Assembly: GCF_012927445.1 (NCBI RefSeq)
Contig: NZ_JABBPD010000001.1
Location: forward strand, 186,001 to 250,000
DNA from: Rhodoferax sp.
GTDB lineage: Bacteria; Pseudomonadota; Gammaproteobacteria; Burkholderiales; Burkholderiaceae_C
Direction: 5' to 3'
DNA: 64,000 nucleotides
Part shown: positions 33,649 to 42,646 of the stretch, piece after piece
Numbering within the stretch: position 1 is the stretch's first letter
Layout: each line of letters begins with the position of its first letter
The notes under the pieces: generated by a model
Told to the model about the DNA's origin: nothing
Database searches by the model: none
The model's input: the letters and a program-made list of their open reading frames with translations, nothing else
Position numbers and translations under genes: made by a program

Positions 33649-35153
33649 TGGCGGTCCTGGATTTCGTCCGCCGCCAGCGGCTCGATCACTTGCATCTGCT
33701 GTGCCAGCACCGCCAGCGTGGCATCCGACGCATCGCGCCCCAGGGCACTGCGCGCCAGGATCCGTTCGCGCAACTGCGCGGGGCTGGCCTGTGGCGCCAG
33801 GATGCTGAACGCGACACCGGTGTCGCGGGCCAGCGTCCGAAAGGCCTCGCGGTCGGCACGCTTCAGGAAGGTGGCATCCACAATGACCGACCAGCCCGCG
33901 CGCAGCAGCATGTGCGCCAGTTCGCGCAGCTGGTGGTAGGTGCGCGCATGCGCATCGCCGGCGTAAATGCTGGCCTGCGGGGTCGTGCCGCTGCGCGCCG
34001 TGCTGGCCAGTCCGAACAGGCGCTTGCGCTCCACATCCGAACGCAGGCGCAAGGTGGCGGCCTGCGGGTCGCTTTGCAGCAGCTGATTGGAGACGACAGT
34101 CTTGCCGCAGCCGGACAGTCCGTGCGTGATGACGAGCCGCGCCGGGGGCGGCGCGACGAGGCGTTCGGCCAAGGCGATATACGCCAGCACCTCGCTGTCG
34201 TGGTCCGGAGTCTGCGTCTGCGTCATGCGGATCGCGGCCACCTTGGCACGGACCAAGGCCCGGTACACCGCATAAAACCGCAGCAGCTGGGCCGCCGCGT
34301 AGTCGCCGCTGCGGCTCAGCACCTCGTCCACCCACCAGTCGGCCAGTCCCGGCTGGCTGTGGGCCAGCAGGTCAATATAGGTAAAGGCGATTTCGCTCGC
34401 CACGTCGATCCAGCGCAGGTCTTCGTTGAACTCGATGCAGTCAAACATCCGCACCTGCTGTCCGATCAGCACCAGATTGGCCAGATGCAGATCGCCATGG
34501 CATTCACGCACTTGCCCATTCAGCTTGCGCGCCGTCATCAGCGGGGCCAGCTGCTTGAACTGCGCCTCGGTCCAGGCTTGCAAGGCCGCCAGTCGGGCCT
34601 GCACCTCGGCTTGCGGCAAGCGTTGCAGCAGGTCCTGAAAGTTATCCCGGGCGGGCGCGATGACTTCGTCGGCCGACCCGAAGCGCGAGGTCGGTGGCGC
34701 AATGGCCGCCGCCGCGTGAAAGGCGACCAGCGTGTCGGCCAGGTCCGACAGATGGGCCGCTTGCAGTTCACCCCGGGCACAGACCCGGTCCAGTCGACCG
34801 GCTTCATCGAAACGCCGCATCTTGACGGCGTATTCGATGGGCGTGCCCGGGCCGTCAAATTGCGGATCTTGCGGCGTATTGAAAATCCCGACCACGCCCA
34901 GGTAGAGGTCCGGCGCAAAGCGGCGGTTCAGGCGCAGCTCGTCGGCGCAACACAACTGGCGCTGCGCCAGCGTGCTGAAGTCCAGAAAAGGCAGACGCAC
35001 CGGCTTCTTGATCTTGTAGGCAAAGTCCCCCGCCAGCAGCACCCAGGAGATATGGGTTTGCACCAGTTCCACCTGCGACGGCGCCTGCGGATAACGCTGC
35101 GGCTCGAGCAGGGCCTGAATGAGGGGTGGCAAGTTGGGGTCCATCAACCGCAT
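33645..35153 (-). CDS. Fused APH-like kinase and AAA/P-loop kinase
   Basis: The 502-residue protein joins an aminoglycoside-phosphotransferase-like kinase domain (~1-310) to a P-loop kinase domain (~330-500). The first has the catalytic loop VRECHGDLHLANLVLI and the metal loop DCIEFNEDLRW. The second has THGLSGCGKTVVSNQL and RSDVERKRLFG. Fusions of this type are widespread, but the substrate is unknown. The start MRLMDPNLPP lies next to the tatD stop; the frame upstream is tatD in another phase. Its stop overlaps the glycosylase start by four bases. Confidence 0.85.
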   Translation of the reverse strand: MRLMDPNLPPLIQALLEPQRYPQAPSQVELVQTHISWVLLAGDFAYKIKKPVRLPFLDFSTLAQRQLCCADELRLNRRFAPDLYLGVVGIFNTPQDPQFDGPGTPIEYAVKMRRFDEAGRLDRVCARGELQAAHLSDLADTLVAFHAAAAIAPPTSRFGSADEVIAPARDNFQDLLQRLPQAEVQARLAALQAWTEAQFKQLAPLMTARKLNGQVRECHGDLHLANLVLIGQQVRMFDCIEFNEDLRWIDVASEIAFTYIDLLAHSQPGLADWWVDEVLSRSGDYAAAQLLRFYAVYRALVRAKVAAIRMTQTQTPDHDSEVLAYIALAERLVAPPPARLVITHGLSGCGKTVVSNQLLQSDPQAATLRLRSDVERKRLFGLASTARSGTTPQASIYAGDAHARTYHQLRELAHMLLRAGWSVIVDATFLKRADREAFRTLARDTGVAFSILAPQASPAQLRERILARSALGRDASDATLAVLAQQMQVIEPLAADEIQDRQ

Positions 35154-35157
35154 TATT

Positions 35158-36018
35158 TCAGCTTGGCAACAAGGCGCGCAGGCGCGGCAGGGCCACGAGC
35201 GCGTTGCGCGTGGTGGCAGCGGCCAAATCGGCGGGGCTGATGCCCCGCAGCGCCGCCAGTTCAGCGCCAATGCGCGGCAGCTCGCCCGGTTCGTTGCGGC
35301 CTTGCGGCTCGCCGCTGGCGCGTTGTTCGGCGGTTTTGTACAGCCAGTGCGGCGGCATGTCGGGCGCATCGGTCTCCAGCACCAGCGCCTCCAGCGGCAG
35401 GCTGGCCGCCAGACGGCGCAGCTGCAGGGCGCGTTCATAGGTCAGCGCGCCACCAAAGCCGAGCTTGAAGCCCAGCGCGATGAAAGCCTGCGCCTGCTGC
35501 TCGCTGCCATTGAAGGCATGGGCAATGCCGCGCCACGCCGGCCCCCCCACGTTTTCAGCGGCGACCGTGCGCAGCCCCTTGAGCAGCTGATCGGCCGAGC
35601 GCCGCCCATGCAGGATCACCGGCAAACCATGCTGGCGCGCTAGCTTGAGCTGCTGCTGGTAAAAATAGGTCTGGCGCTCGCGCAGCGGGCTCACCTGCAG
35701 TTCCGGCACAAAGTAGTCCAGCCCGATTTCGCCCACCGCCACCAGCCGCGGGTCATCCCGATAGCGCAGCAAGCAGGCGTCGAGCTGGGCCAGATCCGTG
35801 TCCTGCGCTTTTCCCACATAAAGCGGGTGGATACCCAGCGCGTAGCTGTCACCACCCTCGTGCGCCAGCTGCCGCACGGCCTCAAAATTGGCGACCTCGA
35901 CCGCCGCCAGCACGCAATGCGCTACATTATTAATAGCTGCCCGCGCACGTACTGCCTGGGCGTCAGGCCTAAACTCTGCTGCATCCAGGTGGCAATGGGT
36001 GTCGATCCAGAATGTCAT
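35158..36018 (-). CDS. TatD-family metal-dependent hydrolase/DNase
   Basis: The 286-residue TIM-barrel protein has WIDTHCHLD (metal-binding HxH), VGEIGLDYF (Glu), GLPVILHGRR (His), HAFNGSEQQA (His) and VLETDAPDM (Asp), the full TatD ligand set. It most resembles the YjjV group. TatD enzymes act as DNases or esterases in the cytoplasm. It is the first gene of a leftward group of five closely packed genes. Residues 17-33, between the HxH strand and the next helix, are encoded by a dispersed repeat. Confidence 0.9.
   Translation of the reverse strand: MTFWIDTHCHLDAAEFRPDAQAVRARAAINNVAHCVLAAVEVANFEAVRQLAHEGGDSYALGIHPLYVGKAQDTDLAQLDACLLRYRDDPRLVAVGEIGLDYFVPELQVSPLRERQTYFYQQQLKLARQHGLPVILHGRRSADQLLKGLRTVAAENVGGPAWRGIAHAFNGSEQQAQAFIALGFKLGFGGALTYERALQLRRLAASLPLEALVLETDAPDMPPHWLYKTAEQRASGEPQGRNEPGELPRIGAELAALRGISPADLAAATTRNALVALPRLRALLPS
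35921..35970 (-). repeat. Dispersed ~50-bp repeat, copy 8 (inside the tatD-family gene)
   Basis: On the minus strand it carries AGGCCTGACGCCCAGGCAG and the right core CAGCTATTAATAATGTAGC; the left core is more diverged than in other copies. Confidence 0.75.
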
Positions 36019-36157
36019 ACCGGGAAAATACCATATCTCCGGCAGGACGCCGACATCACCATGTCATGGACCTGCGGTAGGCTTTCCCGTCTTTTGGTCC
36101 TTAATAGGTCCTGGGCGTCCCGATTTAACGCTGTTTCATACCTCGAAGGAATCCCGC

Positions 36158-37225
36158 ATGAAAGCTCCCCTCACCCTGATGGCCAGCGCCGTTCTCGCGC
36201 TCGGCGTGGCCGGCTCGGCCCTGGCGCAGGAAAAAACCTTGCGCCTGCTGACCTGGGCTGACTATGCGCCCGCCGAAGTCGTGGCCCAGTTCGAAAAAGA
36301 AAGCGGCTACAAGGTGGCGCTCACCTTGTCCAACAACGAAGAAATGATCTCCAAACTGCGCGCCACCGGCGGAGCCGGCTTTGATCTGGCCCAACCGTCG
36401 CAAGATCGCATCATCGGCCCGCAGCAAGAATTCGGCATTTACAAACCGATGGATTTGAGCAAAGTCAAAGCCGAATTATTCACCCCCGGCATGCTGGAAG
36501 CGACCAAGAAAAACACCACGCTGGCGGGCAAGGTCTACGGCATGCCGCACCTCTGGGGCACCGATGGACTGGTGGTCAACACCAAGCTGACCAAGATGGT
36601 GGACTACCCGGACCTGTGCCGTGCCGACGTCAAGGGCAAAACCGCCATGCGCCTGAAACGCCCGACCCTGCTGGCGTTTGCCTTCGCCTCCGGCAAAGAC
36701 CCGTTTGCGCTGTACAACAACCCCAAAGCCTATGGCGCGCTGATGAACGACGTGGGCAAGACCCTGATCGCCTGCAAGAGCAACATCAAGTTCTATTGGG
36801 ACAACAAGGACCAGTTGCTCAACGGCATGCGCAGCGGCGAAATCGCCGGCGCCATGATGTGGGACACCGGTGGCTGGAAACTCAACAGCGAAAAATCCGA
36901 CATTCAGTTCATGGCGCCCAAATCCGGCGCGCTCGGTTGGATTGACACCTTTGCCATTCCCGCCAAAGGCAAGAACGACGCCGCCGCCTACGCCTGGATC
37001 AACTTCAACATGCGACCCGAAATTGCCGCCAAAGTGGCATCTTCTGCAGGCAACTTCACGGCCTCCAAAGGCGCCGACCAGTTGATGGACGCCCGGCTCA
37101 AAGCCCAGTTTGCCACCAGCTTCCCGGAAGCGGCGCTGAAAAACATCAAGTGGTACCCGGCAGTGCCGGCAGGCATTGAAGACATCGAAGGCCGCGTGCT
37201 CGACCGCATCAAAGCCGCCAACTGA
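36158..37225 (+). CDS. Polyamine-type ABC transporter substrate-binding protein
   Basis: The 355-residue protein has a signal peptide (TLMASAVLALGVAGSALAQ) and the PotD/PotF pattern LRLLTWADYAPAEVVAQFEK, SNNEEMISKLRATG and YGMPHLWGTDGLVVN. It would bind polyamines or a related cation in the periplasm. It leads a four-gene importer: binding protein, ATPase, two permeases. GAAGGA lies about nine bases before the ATG. A longer frame to 35888 is antisense to the tatD gene and was rejected. Confidence 0.92.
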   Translation: MKAPLTLMASAVLALGVAGSALAQEKTLRLLTWADYAPAEVVAQFEKESGYKVALTLSNNEEMISKLRATGGAGFDLAQPSQDRIIGPQQEFGIYKPMDLSKVKAELFTPGMLEATKKNTTLAGKVYGMPHLWGTDGLVVNTKLTKMVDYPDLCRADVKGKTAMRLKRPTLLAFAFASGKDPFALYNNPKAYGALMNDVGKTLIACKSNIKFYWDNKDQLLNGMRSGEIAGAMMWDTGGWKLNSEKSDIQFMAPKSGALGWIDTFAIPAKGKNDAAAYAWINFNMRPEIAAKVASSAGNFTASKGADQLMDARLKAQFATSFPEAALKNIKWYPAVPAGIEDIEGRVLDRIKAAN

Positions 37226-37232
37226 AACGCCC

Positions 37233-38372
37233 TTGAAACACACTGCATTGAGTTCAACCTTTGATTTAGAAGCCATCCGCGTCGGCAAGCGCTACGGCGA
37301 TTTCGCGGCGGTGGACGATCTGTCGTTCAGCGTGGCGCGGGGCAGCTTCTTCTCCATCCTCGGCCCGTCGGGCTGCGGCAAGACCACGCTGTTGCGCATG
37401 ATTGCGGGCTTTTTGAGCCCGGATGCGGGCGACATCCGCATTGGCGGCCAAACCATGAATGGCGTGCCGCCCAACAAGCGGCCGGTCAACATGGTGTTTC
37501 AGCATCTGGCGCTGTTCCCGATGATGTCGGTCGGCGAGAACATCGGCTACGGCCTGGCGCGCCGCGGCATCGCCCGCGCCGAGATCAAACGACGGGTCGG
37601 CGAGATGCTGGAGCGCGTCAACCTGCACGGGGCGCAGGAGAAACGCGTCGACCAGCTGTCCGGCGGGCAAAAGCAGCGCGTCGCCATCGCCCGCAGTCTG
37701 GTGCTGGAGCCGACGCTGCTGCTGCTGGACGAGCCGCTCGGCGCCCTCGACCTGAAGCTGCGCGAGCACATGAAAATCGAGCTCAAACAGCTGCAAGCCG
37801 CCTTTGGCACCACCTTTGTCTACATCACGCACGACCAGTCGGAAGCGCTGGTGCTGTCCGACCAGGTAGCGGTGATGAACCACGGCCGCTTTGAGCAAGT
37901 GGGCACGCCGCAGCAACTGTATTACCAGCCGCAGACCCCGTTTGTCGCCGGCTTTGTCGGCGCCAATAATTGCGTGAAGGGTCGGGCCACACAGGTCAGC
38001 AGCGCAGGGGTGACCCTGACCAGCGACAGTGGTTTTGTCATGTTGGCCCGCGCCATCGGCACCGTTCATCGGGGCGATGTGATCGAGGCCTTTGTCCGGC
38101 CCGAGGTCGCCAGTCTGTCGCGCACGGCGCTGGTGTTTTCCGATGCCGGCGTGCCGCATTACCGGGCCCGAATTGAGAGCCTGCTGTTTGACGGCGCCAA
38201 CTCGGCGGTGTTGCTGCGTGAAGAAAAGTCACAAACCGAGTTCCGCATTGCGCTGCCGCAGACCGGCCATCTGTCGGACCTGACGGTGGGCGAGACGGTC
38301 AGTTTTGGCTTTGATCCGCAACGGGCAGTGTGTTTTTCGGCGCCTCAGGCGGCAGCGGACCATGCCCGCTAA
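37233..38372 (+). CDS. Polyamine-type ABC transporter ATP-binding protein
   Basis: The ~379-residue protein has Walker A GPSGCGKTTLLRMI, signature LSGGQKQRVAIARSL, Walker B LLLLDEPLGALD and a C-terminal TOBE domain (~260-370), as in PotA. The start is uncertain: no ATG precedes the conserved part, and TTG codons at 37233 and 37248 are the candidates, both with weak ribosome binding sites. It begins within ten bases of the binding-protein stop, so coupling may allow the weak start. It overlaps the first permease by 11 bases. Confidence 0.9.
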   Translation: MKHTALSSTFDLEAIRVGKRYGDFAAVDDLSFSVARGSFFSILGPSGCGKTTLLRMIAGFLSPDAGDIRIGGQTMNGVPPNKRPVNMVFQHLALFPMMSVGENIGYGLARRGIARAEIKRRVGEMLERVNLHGAQEKRVDQLSGGQKQRVAIARSLVLEPTLLLLDEPLGALDLKLREHMKIELKQLQAAFGTTFVYITHDQSEALVLSDQVAVMNHGRFEQVGTPQQLYYQPQTPFVAGFVGANNCVKGRATQVSSAGVTLTSDSGFVMLARAIGTVHRGDVIEAFVRPEVASLSRTALVFSDAGVPHYRARIESLLFDGANSAVLLREEKSQTEFRIALPQTGHLSDLTVGETVSFGFDPQRAVCFSAPQAAADHAR

Positions 38373-39249
38373 ACCAACGAGCAGCAACCCGCTGCCGGCG
38401 CGGCTGCTGCTCATGCTGCTGCTGGCGCCGGCCCTGTTGTGGCTGGTCGGGCTGATTGTGTTGCCGCATGTCGAACTCGGTATTCTGTCGCTGCGCGCCC
38501 GCGTGGCGCCCCGCGTTTACGAGGTCAGCCTGGACCAGTACCGCACCTTCCTGGACGAGCCGCTGTACTGGCACACCTTTGTGCGCACGGCGCTGATGTC
38601 GATGCTGGCCACCGCCATCACCTTGGTGATGGCGTTCCCGATCGCTTGGATGATCGCCAAAGTGGCGCGCGGTCGCAACAAATCCATGCTGTTTATCCTG
38701 TGCCTGATCCCGTTCTGGGTCAGCGAAACCGTGCGCACGCTGGGCTGGATGATTCTGCTGCGCGAGTCGGGCGTGCTGCCGGGGTTGCTGATGTGGCTGG
38801 GCCTGACGCCCGCACCGGTCGACCTGCTGTACCACGACGCCACCATTCTGGTCGGCCTGGTCTACACCTCGATGCTGTTCATGGTGGTGCCGCTGATCGG
38901 CGCGCTGGAGAGTCTGGACGACTCGCTGATCGAGGCCGCTTACGACCTCGGCGGCAACGGCTGGTCAATCCTGCGCCAGATCATCATTCCGCACGCCGCG
39001 CCCGGCATTGTGGCTGGCTGCATCGTGGTGTTCATGCTGACCCTGGGCAACTACCTGACGCCCACCCTCCTGGGCGGCAAAAACTCGCAGTGGTTCACCG
39101 AGCAGATTTACACCCAGTTCATCACCCGCTTCAACTGGGAACAAGGCGCTGCCTTTGGCTTCTTGCTGTTGGGCCTGAGCACCGCCATTGTCTGGCTCGG
39201 CTTGAAACTCTCCGGCCAGAAGTTTGGCGAAGTGATGCGCAAAGCATGA
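38362..39249 (+). CDS. Polyamine-type ABC transporter permease, PotB-like
   Basis: The 295-residue protein has six membrane helices and the ABC permease EAA loop EAAYDLGGNGWSILRQIIIP. FWVSETVRTLGWMILLRESG before it is typical of PotB. The ATG at MPAKPTSSNP overlaps the ATPase stop. It partners the permease encoded next, which overlaps by four bases. Confidence 0.92.
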   Translation: MPAKPTSSNPLPARLLLMLLLAPALLWLVGLIVLPHVELGILSLRARVAPRVYEVSLDQYRTFLDEPLYWHTFVRTALMSMLATAITLVMAFPIAWMIAKVARGRNKSMLFILCLIPFWVSETVRTLGWMILLRESGVLPGLLMWLGLTPAPVDLLYHDATILVGLVYTSMLFMVVPLIGALESLDDSLIEAAYDLGGNGWSILRQIIIPHAAPGIVAGCIVVFMLTLGNYLTPTLLGGKNSQWFTEQIYTQFITRFNWEQGAAFGFLLLGLSTAIVWLGLKLSGQKFGEVMRKA

Positions 39250-40121
39250 TCCCATCCCTGCCCCGCCCCGCCTGGTTGCGCGCCAGCACGCTGGCCTACG
39301 CGCTGCTCTTTTTCGCCTTTCTGTTTTTGCCGCTGTTGATTGTGGCGGTGTTTGCCTTCAACGATGCACCCTACCCGGCGCCGCCCTGGCGCGGCTTCAC
39401 GCTCGACTGGTTTCTGGGCGGCTCGCTGGCCGGCCACACCAGCCGGCAAGGCCTGTTGGCCGACAGCGAGCTGCTCGGCAGCCTGTGGACCAGCGTCGTG
39501 GTGGCGGCTTGGGTCACCGTGTTGTCGGTGGTGGTGGGCACGGCCAATGCTTTTTTGATTGAGCGCACGCAGTTTCGCGGCAAGCAGGCGCTCTCGCTGC
39601 TGATGCTGGCGCCGCTGGTCATTCCCGGCGTGATTCTGGGCATCTCGATCCTGGCCTTTGCCAGCCGCATTGCCAATCTGGCCGATGACCTGTATGGGCT
39701 GGAACTGGAGTTTTTGCGCCCCGGCCTGCCGCTGGTGGTGCTGGGGCAGTTCTCCTACATCGTGTCGATTGCCACGCTGACCATCACGGCGCGGCTGAAG
39801 CGCTTTGACACCACGCTGGAAGACGCGGCCTACAACCTGGGGGCTTCTCGCTTGGCGGTGTTCGGCACCATCACGCTGCCCTACCTGCAGCCGGCGTTGA
39901 TGGGGGCGGCGGCGATCTCGTTTTTGATGTCGTTTGAGAACTTCAACACGACGTTGATGCTGGTGGGGTCGGATGCGCCGCTCACCGTCATGATGTATGG
40001 ACGGATGCGGGAGGGGGCGACGCCGGTGCTCAACGCGGTGAGTTTGTTTTTGATGGTGGCGTCGGCTTTGTTGGCTTTGTCTTTGTTGCGGGGGGCCAAG
40101 AAGACGGACGCTCGGGGGTGA
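39246..40121 (+). CDS. Polyamine-type ABC transporter permease, PotC-like
   Basis: The 291-residue protein has six membrane helices and the EAA-type loop EDAAYNLGASRLAVFGTITL. VIPGVILGISILAFASRI and FENFNTTLMLVGSDAPLTV are as in PotC. The ATGA overlap with the previous gene implies coupled translation. Codon use becomes G-rich and T-rich in the last ~40 codons. Confidence 0.92.
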   Translation: MIPSLPRPAWLRASTLAYALLFFAFLFLPLLIVAVFAFNDAPYPAPPWRGFTLDWFLGGSLAGHTSRQGLLADSELLGSLWTSVVVAAWVTVLSVVVGTANAFLIERTQFRGKQALSLLMLAPLVIPGVILGISILAFASRIANLADDLYGLELEFLRPGLPLVVLGQFSYIVSIATLTITARLKRFDTTLEDAAYNLGASRLAVFGTITLPYLQPALMGAAAISFLMSFENFNTTLMLVGSDAPLTVMMYGRMREGATPVLNAVSLFLMVASALLALSLLRGAKKTDARG

Positions 40122-40175
40122 GTTTTTTTGTGGCGGTGTTGTTTTTTTCTGCTGAATCCCCCCCCTATCCCCCAA

Positions 40176-40207
40176 CCCCTTTCCACCCCCGCCGGGGCGG
40201 AAAGGGG
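40176..40207. repeat. GC-rich hairpin, copy A
   Basis: CCCCTTTCC pairs perfectly with GGAAAGGGG around an inner CCCCGCCGGGG. It lies 55 bases after the permease stop and may act as a transcription end or REP-like unit. Confidence 0.6.
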
Positions 40208-40447
40208 AGCTAACTCCCATATTTGGCCTTGTTTTTTTAAGGGGGTCAGTACACGCGCCTTGGTGCGTTGAGTGCAAAGGGGTGGCTACTGGTCTGGTTT
40301 GACTTTGCTTCACTGACGCTAACGTCAACAGTCAACGAGCATCCGTCAGACCAGAGGATTGGCGTGCGACAAATAGCGTCACAAGCCCCAGCAATCAAAT
40401 CCTTCAAGCTGAACGTGCCACCTTCAAACACGCGGCCAAATGAGACT

Positions 40448-40479
40448 CCCCTCTTTCGCCCGGCGGGGCGAGAGAGGGG
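40448..40479. repeat. GC-rich hairpin, copy B
   Basis: CCCCTCTTTCGCC pairs with GGCGAGAGAGGGG with one mismatch. Its layout and loop resemble copy A, and it ends 23 bases past the lolD stop on the lolD transcript side. Confidence 0.6.
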
Positions 40480-40501
40480 CTGGGGGAGTGAGTGGGGAAA
40501 A

Positions 40502-41299
40502 TCACCCTTCCGACAAGCGCCCCTGCACCAACCGCAATTGCCGCCCACAACGCGCCGCCAGCGTTTCGTCATGCGTGACCACAATAAAAGCGGTGCCCTG
40601 CGTGCGCGCCAGTTCCAGCATCAACTCAAACACCCCATTGGCGGTGCTGCGGTCCAGGTTGCCGGTCGGCTCGTCGGCCAGCACACAAGCCGGTTGCGTG
40701 ACCAGGGCGCGGGCAATCGCCACCCGCTGGCGCTCGCCGCCGGAGAGCTCGGCGGGACGATGGTGCAGGCGATCTTGCAGGCCGACACTTGCTAGCATTT
40801 TAGTAGCCACCTGCGCAGACTCCACGGGGGCTTGACGTCGAATCCACAAAGGCATGGCGACGTTGTCCAGCGCGCTGAATTCCGGCAGCAGGTGGTGAAA
40901 CTGATAGACAAAGCCGAGGTACTGGTTGCGCAAACGGCCCTGCTGGGCGGCGCTCTGGTGCGCCAGATCCTGGCCCTTCAGCCAGACACTGCCACTGGTG
41001 GGTGCTTCCAGTCCGCCCATCAAATGCAGCAGGGTGCTCTTGCCGGAACCCGACGCACCCACAATCGCCAGCGTTTCGCCGGCGCGCACGGTCAAGTCAA
41101 CCCCTTGCAGCACCGTCACGTCGAGACGGCCCTCGGAAAAGCGTTTGGTCAAGCCACGGGCGTTTAAAACGATATCAGCCCCTGAAGCCGCCAGCGGAGG
41201 GGTGATTGCCGCCGCGCCGGGCCGCGCCAAGCTAGGCACGGCCCCCTCGGGGGGCAGCGCAGCACGCGAAGCGGCAAGCGTGGGGGTATTCTCATTCAT
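40502..41299 (-). CDS. lolD: Lipoprotein-releasing ABC transporter ATPase
   Basis: LolD powers release of outer-membrane lipoproteins from the inner membrane. The conserved ATPase starts near residue 40 ([14 protein letters not shown]) and shows Walker [34 protein letters not shown], signature [15 protein letters not shown] and Walker [13 protein letters not shown]. The first ~40 residues (265 in total, usual ~225-230) are an Ala/Pro-rich extension largely encoded by a GC-rich repeat, with a second repeat inside at residues ~155-170. The ATG overlaps the lolC stop by eight bases. Confidence 0.93.
   Translation of the reverse strand: MNENTPTLAASRAALPPEGAVPSLARPGAAAITPPLAASGADIVLNARGLTKRFSEGRLDVTVLQGVDLTVRAGETLAIVGASGSGKSTLLHLMGGLEAPTSGSVWLKGQDLAHQSAAQQGRLRNQYLGFVYQFHHLLPEFSALDNVAMPLWIRRQAPVESAQVATKMLASVGLQDRLHHRPAELSGGERQRVAIARALVTQPACVLADEPTGNLDRSTANGVFELMLELARTQGTAFIVVTHDETLAARCGRQLRLVQGRLSEG
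40791..40836 (-). repeat. Dispersed ~50-bp repeat, copy 9 (inside lolD)
   Basis: On the minus strand it carries CAAGCCCCCGTGGAG and the right core TGGCTACTAAAATGCTAGC, read in frame. Confidence 0.8.
41236..41287. repeat. GC-rich repeat-like element in the lolD N-terminus
   Basis: GCCCCCTCGGGGGGC can form a tight hairpin and is followed by GCGAAGCGGCAAGCGTGGGG. I recall similar strings in intergenic DNA of Comamonadaceae. Here it encodes much of the first 22 residues of LolD. Confidence 0.55.
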
Positions 41300-42548
41300 A
41301 GCGCAAGGCCTCCGCCGGGTTGACCCGGCTGGCGCGCCAGCTGGGGTAAAGGGTGGCGACAAAAGCCAGCACCAGCGAAATGATGGCGATCGGCACGATG
41401 TCGGCTTGCTGCGGGTCACTCGGCATGCGGCTGATCAGGTAAATGTCTTTGGGCAAGAAGCTGGCATGGAACAACTGCTCCAGCGCCGGCACGATCACAT
41501 CGATGTTGAACGCCACCCCGAGCCCCAGCGCCAGGCCGGCGAAGGTGCCGATCACCCCCACCATGGCGCCCTGCACCACAAAAATGCCCATGATGCTTTG
41601 CGGACTGGCGCCCAGCGTGCGCAGGATGGCAATGTCGGCGCGTTTGTCGGTCACCGTCATCACCAGCGTCGACACCAGGTTGAACGCGGCCACCGCCACG
41701 ATCAGGGTCAGGATGATGAACATCATGCGTTTTTCGACCTGCACGGCGGCAAACCAGGTGCGGTTCTGGCGCGTCCAGTCGCGGATCAACAGGTCACCCG
41801 TCAGGCTGCCGGCCATCTGGGCCGCCACCTCGCGGGCCTGGTGCAGGTCTTTGAGCCGGACCCGCACGCCGGTCGGGCCTTCCAGCCGGAAAATCCGGGC
41901 CGCATCATCCATGTGCATCAGCACCAGCGCCGAGTCGTACTCGTAGTGGCCCGAGTCAAAGGTGCCCACCACCGTCATCTGCTTGAGGCGCGGCACCACC
42001 CCGGCCGGTGTTACCTGACCGCTGGGCGCCACCAGCGTGACCTTGTCGCCTTGTCGCACGCCCAAAGAGCGGGCCAGCTCGCCGCCCAGCACCACGCCAA
42101 ATTCACCCGGAATCAGGCGGTTCAGGCCGGTGTTTTTCAGCTCAATGGCCAGGTCGGTCACTTCCGGCTCGCGGGCCGGGTCAATGCCCCGCACCATCGT
42201 GCCTTTCATGTCCTCACCCCGCGCCAGCAATGCCTGCGTCGCTATAAAAGGTGCAGCACCGATGACCTGCGGATTGGTCCGTACTTCGGCCAGGGTGCGC
42301 GCCACGTCGGGCAAGGCGGCGCCATTGGGGGCAAAGATTTCGATGTGCGACACCACGCCCAACATGCGGTCGCGCACCTCTTTCTGAAAGCCGTTCATCA
42401 CGCTCAACACGATGATGAGCGCCGCCACGCCGAGCGCAATGCCCAGCATGGAAACGCCGGAAATGAAGGAGATAAAGCCGTTGCGCCGGGTGGCACGACC
42501 CGCCCGCGTATAGCGCCAGCCAAGAATGAGTTCGTAAGGAATTTGCAT
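41292..42548 (-). CDS. lolC: Lipoprotein-releasing system permease LolC/LolE
   Basis: The 418-residue protein has four membrane helices in the FtsX/MacB topology: one near residues 25-50 ([20 protein letters not shown]) and three after ~270 ([20 protein letters not shown] onwards). It has the LolC/E opening [12 protein letters not shown] and the conserved [16 protein letters not shown] coupling helix. One permease gene with lolD suggests a LolF-like or LolC/E homodimer. The ATG at [12 protein letters not shown] is chosen; the frame upstream is not conserved. Confidence 0.93.
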   Translation of the reverse strand: MQIPYELILGWRYTRAGRATRRNGFISFISGVSMLGIALGVAALIIVLSVMNGFQKEVRDRMLGVVSHIEIFAPNGAALPDVARTLAEVRTNPQVIGAAPFIATQALLARGEDMKGTMVRGIDPAREPEVTDLAIELKNTGLNRLIPGEFGVVLGGELARSLGVRQGDKVTLVAPSGQVTPAGVVPRLKQMTVVGTFDSGHYEYDSALVLMHMDDAARIFRLEGPTGVRVRLKDLHQAREVAAQMAGSLTGDLLIRDWTRQNRTWFAAVQVEKRMMFIILTLIVAVAAFNLVSTLVMTVTDKRADIAILRTLGASPQSIMGIFVVQGAMVGVIGTFAGLALGLGVAFNIDVIVPALEQLFHASFLPKDIYLISRMPSDPQQADIVPIAIISLVLAFVATLYPSWRASRVNPAEALRYE

Positions 42549-42646
42549 CGACCGACCGGGTTTTAAACAAGCGTCATTGTGGCATTCCCTGTTCTTTAGC
42601 CGCCACCGCCAGAACATGGCCAGACCATTTCCCGGACAATCGCTGC

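Larger units (their letters stand above)
40122..40501. other. Gene-free region with two related GC-rich hairpins
   Basis: The stretch begins with T-rich runs after the permease stop and holds two similar hairpins about 270 bp apart. A 112-codon frame on the minus strand (40246-40584) covers much of it, but it lacks a ribosome binding site, overlaps lolD and has no recognised relatives, so it is not called. The region separates two convergent gene groups. Confidence 0.5.

Noticed and set aside
40246-40584. 112-codon minus-strand frame downstream of lolD
   Set aside because: It overlaps lolD, crosses a hairpin repeat, lacks a ribosome binding site and has no recognised family. Kept only as a note.
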